IMG/VR virus record: IMGVR_UViG_3300035034_000644
Location: 1-34,298 of that record
Origin: a virus
Length of the DNA stretch: 34,298 bases
Strand: one strand, 5' to 3'
Positions 7,906 through 16,423 of this stretch are shown here, one piece after another. How positions within the stretch are numbered: position 1 is the first letter of the stretch; each line of letters begins with the position of its first letter. The notes under the pieces were generated by a model. That model made no database searches. It saw only the letters and a program-made list of their open reading frames with translations, and was not told the DNA's origin. The translations under genes were made by a program, and so were the position numbers.

Positions 7906-9551
7906 AGCATTGGCCCGCCTATATCGTAAATGACGTCCCACCCTACAAGTGTAAACGGCTTGTATGCCTCTCCCCGGTACGCTATGGCTACCGTCCGCCC
8001 TATGCCTTCCGCGCCGTAAACGGTATCAAAACCCTGCACAAAATTAGCGCTGCCCCATACTGCCACGTCCCATAAATCCACTCCCCACAGAGAATCCACC
8101 GACAAAGGGGCTACCGACAGCGGTATGCTACCTTCAGTCAGCGCGTAATCGTACCGGGCAGCCGTGGCAAAAATCGGCTCTTCCGCACCGATAACGTCCG
8201 GTCGAATGAACTTCACCCGTTTAAACTGCGCTGGAGAGTCCAACGCTGTGAAACTGGTCAGGGTGGAAAACTCAATAGGTACTCCGTTGAAAATGCCCGG
8301 TGTGGGAGGGAAAACCACGTCATCTATGTCTTTGTTCATAAACAGCACTCGCAGGCTGCCATCCCCGAAAACTACCGTGCTGCGCCACGTATTGAAGCTG
8401 CGGATATCCAAGTCGCGCCAGAAGCCCCAGCCGCCAACTGTAAGGTTGTAGTAATACTGTATCGGCCTTTGTGCCGCGCGGACGGGAGTGCTGATTAAAA
8501 CCCCGCCTTCGCTCGGTATGCTACGGATAGCCCAGCCGGAATCAGAGCCTTCCCGACTTAGCCGCTGCCGTAATTCGCCGGCTATTCTGGCCGTGGCGCT
8601 GTTCTGTTGAGAACTGGATATGGCCACACCGTTCAGCAGATCGGTCATGCTTATGACGCCGAACGTGGAGAGCATGTACAGCTCGCCGCCCTGTTCTGTG
8701 GCAAAGTTCGGGCCTTTAGGCAGGGTGCCAATGTAGTAGACGCCGCGGATAGCCCACGAATCGGCTGAAGTTGGGTCGTCGCCTTGGTACACCACCACAT
8801 CGCCGGAGCCACTGACGCCTACAAACAGGTCGTCTACACCTTGCCCGCCGTCTACCGTCCAGCTAAACAGGCCACGGAGCGCCCCGCCGTTCCTTAGCTT
8901 GGAGCCAAAATAGAAAGGTGTAGCTGCACCGGTTATGGCGCCTATGCCCAAGTACCATGAATCAGCTGAGTTGCGTTCTATCAGCCATATCCGTTCTTTG
9001 TGAACGGTGATGAAATTCACTTTCAGCGGGTCAGCGCCGGTTATGCCGGACGCCTGTGCCCAAGCATCCGTAGCCACATCGTATGTAAACAGCCCATTAA
9101 GGCTGTCTGCAAACAGCATAACTTTTTCGGCGCCATCGGTTATGTACGTTATGAACACCCCGTACCCGGCGTCCGCGCTTTGGTCGCCGAACGTCTCTTT
9201 CAGTTCAGGGGTGGCCCCTTCAACGGTGCAATCCCAAATGCCTTCATTCGTCGCCACAAAAAGCCGGTCTTCAGAGCCGTCAGCCAGCGTCCCGTCGAAG
9301 GGGATTATGGTGTTTACACTGAGGCCGTTGCCGTCGTTAATCTCTACCTGATAGCGCCCGTAGCCTTTACGTATGGCCACGCCGCCATCGTTAGGCACCA
9401 GATTGTAGCTGTACACGCAGACGTCTTGCGCCCCTGCCGCAAAAGGCGTTCTTGAGTCGACGCCTTTAAACGGCGCGGGTATACGGGCCGTTTGCGAGGT
9501 TTGGCGTTTTGGCCGGGTCAGCGCCCCCCGGGGCAGGATATGAATGGCCAT
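7902..9551 (-). CDS. Tail nozzle / stabilisation-type protein (549 aa)
   Basis: The protein is almost entirely beta-rich, with many Trp, Tyr and Gly residues and repeated strand-turn blocks such as WAIRGVYYIGTLPKG and GGVLISTPVRA. That profile fits the beta-propeller-like tail proteins of podoviruses (P22 gp10, 472 aa; T7 gp12, 794 aa). These form the lower tail tube under the portal and adaptor. The N-terminus (MAIHILPRGALTRPKRQTSQ, then PAPFKGVDSRTPFA) resembles the LKGWNT-type start of P22 gp10-like proteins, but that is recognition by style only. It lies directly after the gp11-like adaptor gene, the usual order. Sites GTGTAAAC at 7949, GTTTAAAC at 8219 and GTTTACAC at 9312 lie inside. 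Confidence 0.75.
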   Translation of the reverse strand: MAIHILPRGALTRPKRQTSQTARIPAPFKGVDSRTPFAAGAQDVCVYSYNLVPNDGGVAIRKGYGRYQVEINDGNGLSVNTIIPFDGTLADGSEDRLFVATNEGIWDCTVEGATPELKETFGDQSADAGYGVFITYITDGAEKVMLFADSLNGLFTYDVATDAWAQASGITGADPLKVNFITVHKERIWLIERNSADSWYLGIGAITGAATPFYFGSKLRNGGALRGLFSWTVDGGQGVDDLFVGVSGSGDVVVYQGDDPTSADSWAIRGVYYIGTLPKGPNFATEQGGELYMLSTFGVISMTDLLNGVAISSSQQNSATARIAGELRQRLSREGSDSGWAIRSIPSEGGVLISTPVRAAQRPIQYYYNLTVGGWGFWRDLDIRSFNTWRSTVVFGDGSLRVLFMNKDIDDVVFPPTPGIFNGVPIEFSTLTSFTALDSPAQFKRVKFIRPDVIGAEEPIFATAARYDYALTEGSIPLSVAPLSVDSLWGVDLWDVAVWGSANFVQGFDTVYGAEGIGRTVAIAYRGEAYKPFTLVGWDVIYDIGGPML

Positions 9552-9554
9552 AGT

Positions 9555-10295
9555 TTAATGTCCAAAGCCGGTATCAGGGACGTTCTGCATCCCTAAATAT
9601 GGGAAACTCCCCCGGCGACCGGCGTTAAGTACCGGCGCACCTTTTTCGGTGCCGGTCAGGAAGGTGAATATCTGGTTAAAGTCGTCTTGTGCTTTGGTTG
9701 TGTCGAAACCGGACGCCTCAAGCACTTTCATCTTCAGGTATCGGCTTATCAGGGTGCGGTTAAACAACGGCACCTCATCGCCCGTGGTCAGTTCACTGGA
9801 ATAGATAAAGTCAGGGGCTGCGGTCGGTGAGCGCACCCAGCGGTTCGACATATACTCAAAGTTTATATCCAGTCCTGCAGCCGGGGGTGAGGGGTACACC
9901 TCAAACCGGCCTTCAACAAAGCGAAACGACACGTAAAGCGAGTTTGCAGAGAAGTCCCGGCCTTTCAGGTAAGCCCAATCGCTGGAGGTCATAGGGCCTC
10001 CCAGCGCCACCCGCTGAGAACGCTCCCATCCGGTCTGATTAATCATGTAGGCAAAGTCGTCAGGGAGTTGGTAAGCCCCGCTGTCGCCGTCAGCTGTTAT
10101 GATCTGGTGTTGCCGCAGCAGCTGCTCCCAAGGGTGTGCTTCCACCAGCTCTTCTCCTGCGATATTCAGCAGGTATTTCATTTTGGTGAACGTGGGGTTC
10201 TGGCTGGCGAAAGGGTCAGGCACTGGCGTGACGCCTATCTCCGCAGCTACTCGGTTAAGTATGTCGTTTGCGGAGGCAAGCGTCGTAATCGCCAT
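9555..10295 (-). CDS. Head-tail adaptor, T7 gp11-like tail tubular protein A (246 aa)
   Basis: The N-terminus (MAITTLASANDILNRVAAEIG) and following helix-strand arrangement match the tail tubular protein A / gp11 family, dodecameric adaptors bound under the portal. Supporting features are ELVEAHPWEQLLRQHQI, then YQLPDDFAYMINQTGWERS (family proteins commonly show LP.D......WDR), and a C-terminal helical segment LISRYLKMKVLEA. Length is close to the family norm of about 200-250 residues. It sits just upstream of the beta-rich nozzle protein, the conserved order in T7-like phages. Confidence is high for the family and moderate for the exact T7 numbering. Confidence 0.85.
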   Translation of the reverse strand: MAITTLASANDILNRVAAEIGVTPVPDPFASQNPTFTKMKYLLNIAGEELVEAHPWEQLLRQHQIITADGDSGAYQLPDDFAYMINQTGWERSQRVALGGPMTSSDWAYLKGRDFSANSLYVSFRFVEGRFEVYPSPPAAGLDINFEYMSNRWVRSPTAAPDFIYSSELTTGDEVPLFNRTLISRYLKMKVLEASGFDTTKAQDDFNQIFTFLTGTEKGAPVLNAGRRGSFPYLGMQNVPDTGFGH

Positions 10296-10300
10296 TTTGT

Positions 10301-10999
10301 TTATCCCTCGGAGTTAACTACCCGGCGCTTTTTGCGTGTACGGGGTTCAGGTGCTTCAGCAGTAGTGTCGATATCTCTAAGCGGCGGGGTATCCACTTCT
10401 ACCACGGTGTCTTCAGCCGCTGCAGGGGGCGACGTCTTTTTGCCGTCCTGCATACTCTCGATCATCCTCCGCATGGCAGCCATTTCAGTGTCTTGCTCTG
10501 CCAGCCGCTGCTCCAAATTCTGTTTTTCGGATATGAGTTTGGTTTTGTCGCTGTACTGCAGAAACTCTTTAGCCTTTTGCTTCAGGCCCAGCCCACCACG
10601 AATTTTGCTCGCATCGCCGTCAGACATCTGAACGAACTGCTCTACGGTTTTTATGCGCAGAAATGACAGCTCTTCCGCCATGCTTCTGGAAATCTGAGGC
10701 CATTCAGCCAGAGGGGTGCCTTCTGTTGGTGCCTCTACTCTACGTTTAAACATATCGTAGTGGCGCGGGAACCGGTTTTTATCCGCTTCCGTGGCCGGTC
10801 GGCAAGCCAGTGCATCACGTTTGCCGGGTACGCGAATTTCGACGTATTCCAGCTCTTTGAAAATGGGGCGGCCTTCGGCAGCCGTGGCCGTTTTGTCTTC
10901 TTTTTCACGCAAGAAGAATTTGACCATTAAACTGGCGTCAGCTTCTGCTTCGCGGCCTACGGTGAATGAGTTGTGGTCGAAATCTGCGGTTTGTACCAT
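10301..10999 (-). CDS. Conserved virion-module protein of unknown function (232 aa)
   Basis: Residues 1-100 look globular and contain charged strands (ELEYVEIRVPGKRDALACRP). Residues 110-140 (ISRSMAEELSFLRIKTVEQF and what follows) resemble a helix-hairpin-helix or SAP-like helical repeat. Residues 145-180 form a Gln/Glu-rich coiled coil. The tail is Pro/Thr/Glu-rich and ends in a basic cluster (RTRKKRRVVNSEG). It lies between the head gene pair and the adaptor, separated from the upstream 114-aa gene by an intrinsic terminator. I do not recognise the family with certainty. A head-completion or DNA-contact role is possible from position and the basic tail. Confidence 0.6.
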   Translation of the reverse strand: MVQTADFDHNSFTVGREAEADASLMVKFFLREKEDKTATAAEGRPIFKELEYVEIRVPGKRDALACRPATEADKNRFPRHYDMFKRRVEAPTEGTPLAEWPQISRSMAEELSFLRIKTVEQFVQMSDGDASKIRGGLGLKQKAKEFLQYSDKTKLISEKQNLEQRLAEQDTEMAAMRRMIESMQDGKKTSPPAAAEDTVVEVDTPPLRDIDTTAEAPEPRTRKKRRVVNSEG

Positions 11000-11025
11000 G
11001 ATTGTCTCTGCCGTTTCAGTAGGTG

Positions 11026-11050
11026 AAAAAGGCGGCTAATGCCGCCTTTT
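11026..11050 (-). terminator. Rho-independent terminator after the 114-aa head gene
   Basis: A perfect 6-bp GGCGGC/GCCGCC stem with a 4-nt loop is followed on the minus strand by five T residues and preceded by four A residues, so it could also work on the plus strand. It sits directly after the stop of the 114-aa gene and would insulate the capsid genes from the tail genes downstream. Confidence 0.8.
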
Positions 11051-11060
11051 GTGGTTTATC

Positions 11061-11405
11061 TTACGTTGGCACTACCGACGTCCATCCTGCCGCCAGTGAA
11101 GCCAACGTGGCTTCTCCGGTTTCCGTCATGGTGCCGTCGCCGTCAGCATCGACAGTGCCGATATTGATAGGCGTGGCAGTCTCGCCGATATGCTGGCCGT
11201 TTTGCGGCGTCCGGGCTGCTTCATCCTGATCGGTTAGGGTGAATTGCTCGGGGGTGCCTGCCACTGCAGCTACATCTTCACCAATTCCAATGCCGGGAGA
11301 GCATGACGCGGCTGCGTTTGCTCCGTTGGCGAAACTGGCTGCTGTAACCTCAGATTCTCGGGCCGTAACCAACGTGCCGTCGAGGTAGTAACTTGGGTCG
11401 GACAT
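11061..11405 (-). CDS. Probable head decoration / small structural protein (114 aa)
   Basis: A small, acidic, Ala/Thr/Gly-rich protein (MSDPSYYLDGTLVTARESEV) with no Lys, no membrane segment and no catalytic motif. It lies directly downstream of the major capsid gene and before a strong terminator, so it is co-transcribed with the capsid protein. Small acidic beta proteins in this position are often head decoration or head-fibre proteins. That role is inferred from position and composition only. Confidence 0.6.
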   Translation of the reverse strand: MSDPSYYLDGTLVTARESEVTAASFANGANAAASCSPGIGIGEDVAAVAGTPEQFTLTDQDEAARTPQNGQHIGETATPINIGTVDADGDGTMTETGEATLASLAAGWTSVVPT

Positions 11406-11428
11406 TTGATGCCTCCTGTCAGACAGAC

Positions 11429-11456
11429 GCCATGCCAGCGTTTAAACTGGCATGGC
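11429..11456 (-). promoter_or_regulatory. Stem-loop between capsid and 114-aa gene, GTTTAAA in the loop
   Basis: A perfect 10-bp stem (GCCATGCCAG/CTGGCATGGC) closes an 8-nt loop, CGTTTAAA. The GTTTAAAC site at 11440-11447 spans the loop and stem edge. There is no T-run on either strand, so it is not a standard terminator. It may set relative expression of capsid and the gene after it, or protect the capsid mRNA 3' end. Confidence 0.7.
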
Positions 11457-11462
11457 TATTTA

Positions 11463-12461
11463 TCAAGTGCCGGTGGCGTCGTAACGGCCTTGGAACTGAC
11501 GACCAGATACGGTCAGGTTACCTGCCCATGCCATGATCTGAACTTCAGCATCTTGGTTGGTCGCGTAACGACGGTTAGGCGACAAAGGCACCATGTTGCG
11601 ATCAGCGTGAGGGCGGTAGTGCAGGTACTTGGAGTTCAAGAAGAACGCCGTACCGGACGGTGCCCCGGAGCCGCTGGCACCAGTGTTGATACCACCGTCT
11701 AACACAACGTCCGCATCCATAAACTTCAAGGTTGCAAAGCCGGCGTCCGCAGACTGAGTGTTCATAAAGCGCTGCTGTGCCTGCAAAGATGCCATGTAGG
11801 CATTCCATACAGTGGTATCCGCCATGATAAGGTCAGGACGTTCCATGCCGCGTACCAGCGAGGCCCACAACAGGTTCCAATACCCTTGAATCTTGGTGGG
11901 GTCGAGGCCGTTTGTTGCAGTCTGGTCAGATACTGCGTTCTGCCAGAATGTAAACGTAGCGCCGTCGATGCCGCCATACGGAGCTGCGGTTGGGTCTACC
12001 GGAAGCGCAGCGGCCAAGCCGTCGATCTGCTTACCGCCAGCTGCAGTGCCGTCAGAGTACAGGCCGCCACAAATCAAGTTGGCCATGGTGGATTCGGCCA
12101 CTTCCAGACGGGATTCCATGAGGTCGATCATGCGCTCACGGCCAGAGTTTTGCAGCTGCTCAAGGCCAGAGATGATAACCGGCACCGCTGCCTGCTTAAT
12201 GTCGTATTCTGCCGCACTCAGTACGTCAGAAACACCGACAGGCAACAGATCGTAGCCAGAGTACCAGCCGGCGTTGTTATTTTCCGCAAACGACAGCTCT
12301 TGGAGGATTTTAGTGCCGCCGCTGAACGTCTTGATTTTGCCGCTTTTCTTCAGGCGATCAAGTAGGGCGTTGTTGTTCGTTACGTTATCAGCGATCTGCC
12401 GGGTACGACTTGCAATAGTCGTGGCCATGATGTCGCTGATGGAAGTGTTGGCAAAGGCCAT
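11463..12461 (-). CDS. Major capsid protein
   Basis: The 332-aa product starts MAFANTSISDIMATTIASRT and has the layout of HK97-fold coat proteins of podoviruses. An N-terminal helix region is followed by a charged segment (LLDRLKKSGKIKTFSGGTKI) and a strand-rich body. A long helix near residues 95-130 (LEQLQNSGRERMIDLMESRL) resembles the spine helix. A C-terminal part contains YLHYRPHADRNMVPLSPNRR. It lies directly after the scaffold gene and a candidate promoter, the normal place for the most abundant virion protein. I cannot name the subfamily (P22 gp5-like versus another HK97 branch). A GTTTAAAC site lies on each side of the gene. Confidence 0.88.
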   Translation of the reverse strand: MAFANTSISDIMATTIASRTRQIADNVTNNNALLDRLKKSGKIKTFSGGTKILQELSFAENNNAGWYSGYDLLPVGVSDVLSAAEYDIKQAAVPVIISGLEQLQNSGRERMIDLMESRLEVAESTMANLICGGLYSDGTAAGGKQIDGLAAALPVDPTAAPYGGIDGATFTFWQNAVSDQTATNGLDPTKIQGYWNLLWASLVRGMERPDLIMADTTVWNAYMASLQAQQRFMNTQSADAGFATLKFMDADVVLDGGINTGASGSGAPSGTAFFLNSKYLHYRPHADRNMVPLSPNRRYATNQDAEVQIMAWAGNLTVSGRQFQGRYDATGT

Positions 12462-12491
12462 GGTTATTTCTCCATCAAGTCAATAAAGGAT

Positions 12492-12499
12492 GTTTAAAC
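12492..12499. promoter_or_regulatory. GTTTAAAC site upstream of the capsid gene
   Basis: One of 13 exact GTTTAAAC copies. It lies in the capsid gene leader, about 30 nt before the capsid start, between the candidate promoter and the gene. Its function is unknown. Confidence 0.6.
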
Positions 12500-12607
12500 A
12501 CCAGTCACCGAACTCGGGAACTTTGCGCTTTATCGACCGTTCGACATCTTTTGGCCTGCTACCGTGGCTGGGGCGCTCAATCGAAAAGTCTGATGTTAGT
12601 AGTGGGC

Positions 12608-12636
12608 ATAATAGCCCACCGTTTACACGTCTACAA
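12608..12636 (-). promoter_or_regulatory. Candidate sigma70-type promoter for the capsid gene
   Basis: On the minus strand TTGTAG, a 17-nt spacer and TATTAT lie just after the scaffold stop and point at the capsid gene. The -35 match is weak. The TATTAT also forms the loop of a GTGGGC/GCCCAC stem (12602-12619), and a GTTTACAC site (12621-12628) lies in the spacer. The overlap of stem, spacer site and promoter suggests regulation but is unproven. Confidence 0.4.
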
Positions 12637-13746
12637 CTATTCGCTGGCTTCGTCCACTGCCGCGGCCAACTGTTCACGCAAGCTCATGCCTTTAGAGCTA
12701 CCGCCGCCCCCGCCTTGGCGACCGCTGATGCTACTGGCAGCGGAGCGTTTGGCGGACAGCGTTTTTCGGTTGCCTGTGATGCTCTGATCTATCCGGCGCT
12801 GCTCCATGACGTTGGAAATCTCCGGGTGTGCTGCACATGCACGGTCGTAGGCTTGCTTCAGTGACAGCTGAACGCCGCGCTTGTCCGCCAGCTCGATGAT
12901 GTCCGCCATGTCCTCCCGCACGTCGTCCAGAAATTCCGCTTCTTTGCTGAACTCTACGACGGCGCTTTGAGCCTTGCTCGACGTCTGCTGTGCCTGCTGA
13001 GCTTGGATTTTCTGCGCATTGGTCATCAACTCGTTTAAAGGCGCCATGCGCTCGTCGAGCATTTTCTGCAGCATCGCCTGCTGGGGGTCTACGCGCTGGC
13101 CACCGGAGCCTCCGTTACCTCCAACCAAAGCGCTGTCCAGCTCTTCAATGTCAACGCCGAACTGGTTAATAATCCGGGCCAGCTCTTGGGCTTTCTCCTG
13201 CTGTGACCCGCTGTGCAGGACGTTCATAGACCCCATGGCTGCGCCTGCCGCATCCAGCGGGTGCTGAAAACCTGCACCTTTCATAAGCGGGGCGAAATGC
13301 TCGCCCATCTTGCTAACGTAGTCGCTGACTTGCTTGGCTTCTTTGGTGTTGGCCATGCCTTCAGACATTTCTCTCTCGCGGGCTGAAATGCGCTCTTGCA
13401 GCTCACGGGGGACTTTAGACCAAAGCTCACGTTCTTTCGGCGCCCAGCCTGCAGGGGCTTTTAGGCTTTGGTTCTTGTCCGTAGGAGTGGAAGCCGCCTT
13501 AGCGTCAGGCTGCGACTCGGCAGAGACAGTTTCACCCTCTACCTCGGCGGCTTCCTTTTTATCGCCGGTCGCTGCTGCGTCGTCATCTTCATCGACGGAT
13601 TCGCCTTCAGCGCCGGGGGCGGGTGCCGCATCGCCCAACTGCTCATCGTCGTCAGTGTCCGTAAGGACTTCCTGCCGTGTTTCTTCGCCTTCGTCACCCA
13701 TGGTTTCCATGGCGTCTGAAAGCTGCTCTCGCATTGATTTACCCAT
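12637..13746 (-). CDS. Capsid scaffolding protein
   Basis: A highly charged protein of about 369 residues with an acidic N-terminal third (runs of Glu/Asp around TDTDDDEQLGDAAPAP and DEDDDAAATGDKKEA). The centre is helical and Gln-rich (AQKIQAQQAQQTSSKAQSA). The C-terminus is smaller and more basic (RKTLSAKRSAASSISGRQ). Acidic helical proteins immediately before the coat gene are typical scaffolds, which guide coat assembly through a short basic C-terminal helix and then leave. I chose the ATG at 13746 because AGAGGTGG lies about 7 nt upstream; a GTG at 13755 is in frame. A short motif near the N-terminus (SMREQLSDAME) recurs at the C-terminus (SLREQLAAAVDE). Confidence 0.8.
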   Translation of the reverse strand: MGKSMREQLSDAMETMGDEGEETRQEVLTDTDDDEQLGDAAPAPGAEGESVDEDDDAAATGDKKEAAEVEGETVSAESQPDAKAASTPTDKNQSLKAPAGWAPKERELWSKVPRELQERISAREREMSEGMANTKEAKQVSDYVSKMGEHFAPLMKGAGFQHPLDAAGAAMGSMNVLHSGSQQEKAQELARIINQFGVDIEELDSALVGGNGGSGGQRVDPQQAMLQKMLDERMAPLNELMTNAQKIQAQQAQQTSSKAQSAVVEFSKEAEFLDDVREDMADIIELADKRGVQLSLKQAYDRACAAHPEISNVMEQRRIDQSITGNRKTLSAKRSAASSISGRQGGGGGSSKGMSLREQLAAAVDEASE

Positions 13747-13764
13747 TGTATCCACCTCTGCCGT

Positions 13765-14175
13765 TTACATGCCGTGCTGGTGCATGGCCTGTTTGATTGT
13801 ATCTACCCTTTCGCGCTTGGCTTTAGGGGTGTTGCCGTCCAGTACAGACTGCCGTTCTGCGGCCTTACGTTCAAAATACTTGGCCCCGTTATTGGCCCCG
13901 TATTCCCCGGGGTTGGCCACGCCATGTTTTTCATTGTGCCGGCGTAGCTGCCCACGGTCACTTATGCGGCTGCCGTCTATCGGACTTACGAACTCTTCCA
14001 CACCTTTAAGAATGGCGGGGCATGGAGAGCCGCGCGGTGTGGGGGTGTATTCCGATTTAGGCACCATCTTGCCCGTCTCCGGGTGTCTAACCCAGCTCCC
14101 TGTCTGGGGGCGGGGGTTGTCGCCAAAAATCTTGGCGTAGTTCTCTATGTATTTATCACTCATCGGGCTAGTCAT
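13765..14175 (-). CDS. Conserved small protein between portal and scaffold (136 aa)
   Basis: The start overlaps the portal stop and has GGAGG 8 nt upstream, so I keep the ATG at 14175 rather than the internal ATG at 14163. The central segment (FVSPIDGSRISDRGQLRRHN, then EKHGV) is a pattern I recall from small uncharacterised proteins next to portal genes in podoviruses. Residues 30-55 are Pro/Thr-rich and the C-terminal third is basic and helical. No complete zinc-binding set is visible (one Cys, several His). It may be a head assembly factor or a minor scaffold component. No function is assigned. Confidence 0.65.
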   Translation of the reverse strand: MTSPMSDKYIENYAKIFGDNPRPQTGSWVRHPETGKMVPKSEYTPTPRGSPCPAILKGVEEFVSPIDGSRISDRGQLRRHNEKHGVANPGEYGANNGAKYFERKAAERQSVLDGNTPKAKRERVDTIKQAMHQHGM

Positions 14176-16393
14176 CGGTATCGCCTCCTGATTCCCGGTC
14201 TTGTGCGTTCAGCGTTTTCAATTCTCTCGCACCTTCCGTTTTAACGCGGCCTTCCGCAATCTTAGCCATGGCGTTGGCTTGGATTTCATCAATTTTATTG
14301 GCTGTCTTCCCGGCGTCGGCGGCAGCGGACAGCTGAGCCTCCACCACGTCTTTTTGCATTTCGCCCTGCATAGTGGCGTCGGTTTGTTCGATGTTCGACT
14401 GTGCCTGTGCCTGTTCAAGTAGCAGGTCGGCCTGCAGCTTGGTGCGTGTCTCCGCGATAGAGCGCTGCATGTCCGCCGCCACTTCCGCCATTTTCATGTT
14501 GTGCTGCTCACGGGCGAAATTCATATCCAGTTCATAGTCCTGCTGGCGAATCTGCATGTCTGATTGCGCCTTGGCTTGGATTTTCTGCATTTCGCCCTGC
14601 TGCTTCATCTGCTCAACTTGCTGCGCCTGCTGAGCTTTTATCATTTCAGGGTCTTGTTTCGGCTGCCCTTCCTGTTCTTTGGCCTGCTGCTGGGACGCTT
14701 CAATGGCCTTGTCGATAACCCCTTCAATCTCACTGGCACCTTTAAACCCTGCCAGCCCCCACTGCAACAACTGCAGCAAGAACGGTTTTGCGCTCGGGTC
14801 TTGCTCGATCATCGGCGCGGCTGACTGCATGAAAACGGCCAGTGAGTTGATGTATTCGGTGCGCTCGTTCTTCAGCTGTGCGTAGTCCACCATGGCCACC
14901 GACTCAGGGCGAATAGACACCCTCAGCTGTGCTGATTTCGGGTCTTTCAGTAGCTGTATGGCCTGCGGCACCAGCTCGACGTCCGGCGAATACTGCATGT
15001 TCGACTTCTGCGCGATTGTTTGCGGGGAGAAGTGCCGGGAGATGATTTCAGCCTTGATCTGAAATAAGTCGGTCGCAAACTTAGCAAACCGGTCTTGCAG
15101 GGCTTGTACCCGAACAGAGCCAAACTTGGCTTTCATTTCTGACTGGCCCACACCCTCATACTGAGAGCCTAGCTCACCCCGCATGACGTCTGACATACCG
15201 GTAACCTGCTGGAGCAGGCCAATGGCGTCTGAGCGCAGCTCACGCAGCTTATCGAGGGCGTTTACAATGTCCTGCAGCGGCATCCAGTCGATCTGACCTT
15301 TCAGCCCGTTCTTTTCCCCGAACAAAGCCCAGTTTTCGACCGGTATGAGCTGGTTGTCCTGCCCGGTGTTCATCATGTTCTTAATCGACTCAGAGCTGGC
15401 ATCGTACACGCCTACCACTTTGACCGCTTCGGTGATGATGGATATGCGCTCTTGCAGCTTGTCGATTTCGTTATACAGGTCTTGCGCCAGCGAATAGTCA
15501 GGCGTGGGCATGTATAAACTGGTCGTGGGGTTGGCTAGAAAGAACGGCGGCGCCGGAAAGAAGTTTTCCAGCCCTAGCGGGTCAGGCTTGGTGTCGAGCA
15601 CTTTATCGCAGCCCAAGTTTATCCAGACGACTTTTCGCTCTTTTTTGTCCCAAATCTCCCAAATCTCGGCTTTTTTCCATACCCCTTCCATGTCCGTTTC
15701 TTCGGCAGAATCCTCACTGGAAGAGGTTTTTTGCTGCTTTAAGGTCACTTTTTCGGCGTATTTAGCCCCAAAACGCTCAGAAACTTCATCTTTTGTCAGA
15801 TATGACCGAAAAGCTATCCACGGCAGTTCCGACCAGTTCCGGCCCCAGCCCCATAGAACATCGCCCCAATGGTAGTACTCGATCGGGGCAGACTCACTGA
15901 TGATGGTTTCCTCCCCGTTTTCATCCTCGCTCGTCTCCAGTGCGTAGCGCACCCGTGCCGCGCCCAAGCCAGACACCAGCCGATCGCTCAGCGCGGACTG
16001 CAAAATAGAATCGACCTCTTCGCCGTTTTGCTGCACGTCCAGATTGAGCATACGGTTAAGAATCTCGCCCGATACCCGAGCCACGTCATCGTTTTGGTCG
16101 GTGAACTTGCGGCCAACGTCGATTTTTGGCGTGTTGCCGTACAGCATAGACTGCAGCGTGGTTACGTTGGAGTTGAACAGGTTGAGTTTAAACGAATCAC
16201 CGTCACCTGACGCGCCTCTGGGGTCTTTGCCGACGAACTTCCTGACGATCTTATCCGCCTGTTTATGCCATTTGCTGAGCAGTTTGGTGGCCGCCTTCAG
16301 CTCTTCCGCATAATACTTATATTGGTCGGATGGGGTGTCTTCATAATCTTCACGGGACTCGATAGCCCCGTTTTCTGCTTTGTTTTGACCCAT
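14168..16393 (-). CDS. Portal protein, P22-like
   Basis: The 741-aa product is close in length to the P22 portal (725 aa) and has the same layout. An N-terminal helical region (QYKYYAEELKAATKLLSKWH) leads to a core with FNSNVTTLQSMLYGNTPKID and a clip/stem region around residues 290-400 (AQDLYNEIDKLQERISIITE). A long Gln/Glu/Ala/Met-rich coiled-coil C-terminus from about residue 560 resembles the P22 barrel that extends into the capsid. Portals form the dodecameric DNA channel at one vertex and dock the terminase. Gene order terminase-portal-scaffold-coat supports the call. One GTTTAAAC site lies inside at 16186-16193. Confidence 0.88.
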   Translation of the reverse strand: MGQNKAENGAIESREDYEDTPSDQYKYYAEELKAATKLLSKWHKQADKIVRKFVGKDPRGASGDGDSFKLNLFNSNVTTLQSMLYGNTPKIDVGRKFTDQNDDVARVSGEILNRMLNLDVQQNGEEVDSILQSALSDRLVSGLGAARVRYALETSEDENGEETIISESAPIEYYHWGDVLWGWGRNWSELPWIAFRSYLTKDEVSERFGAKYAEKVTLKQQKTSSSEDSAEETDMEGVWKKAEIWEIWDKKERKVVWINLGCDKVLDTKPDPLGLENFFPAPPFFLANPTTSLYMPTPDYSLAQDLYNEIDKLQERISIITEAVKVVGVYDASSESIKNMMNTGQDNQLIPVENWALFGEKNGLKGQIDWMPLQDIVNALDKLRELRSDAIGLLQQVTGMSDVMRGELGSQYEGVGQSEMKAKFGSVRVQALQDRFAKFATDLFQIKAEIISRHFSPQTIAQKSNMQYSPDVELVPQAIQLLKDPKSAQLRVSIRPESVAMVDYAQLKNERTEYINSLAVFMQSAAPMIEQDPSAKPFLLQLLQWGLAGFKGASEIEGVIDKAIEASQQQAKEQEGQPKQDPEMIKAQQAQQVEQMKQQGEMQKIQAKAQSDMQIRQQDYELDMNFAREQHNMKMAEVAADMQRSIAETRTKLQADLLLEQAQAQSNIEQTDATMQGEMQKDVVEAQLSAAADAGKTANKIDEIQANAMAKIAEGRVKTEGARELKTLNAQDRESGGDTDD

Positions 16394-16423
16394 TTTAGTC
16401 GAATCCTGTGAATTAATGAGAAA

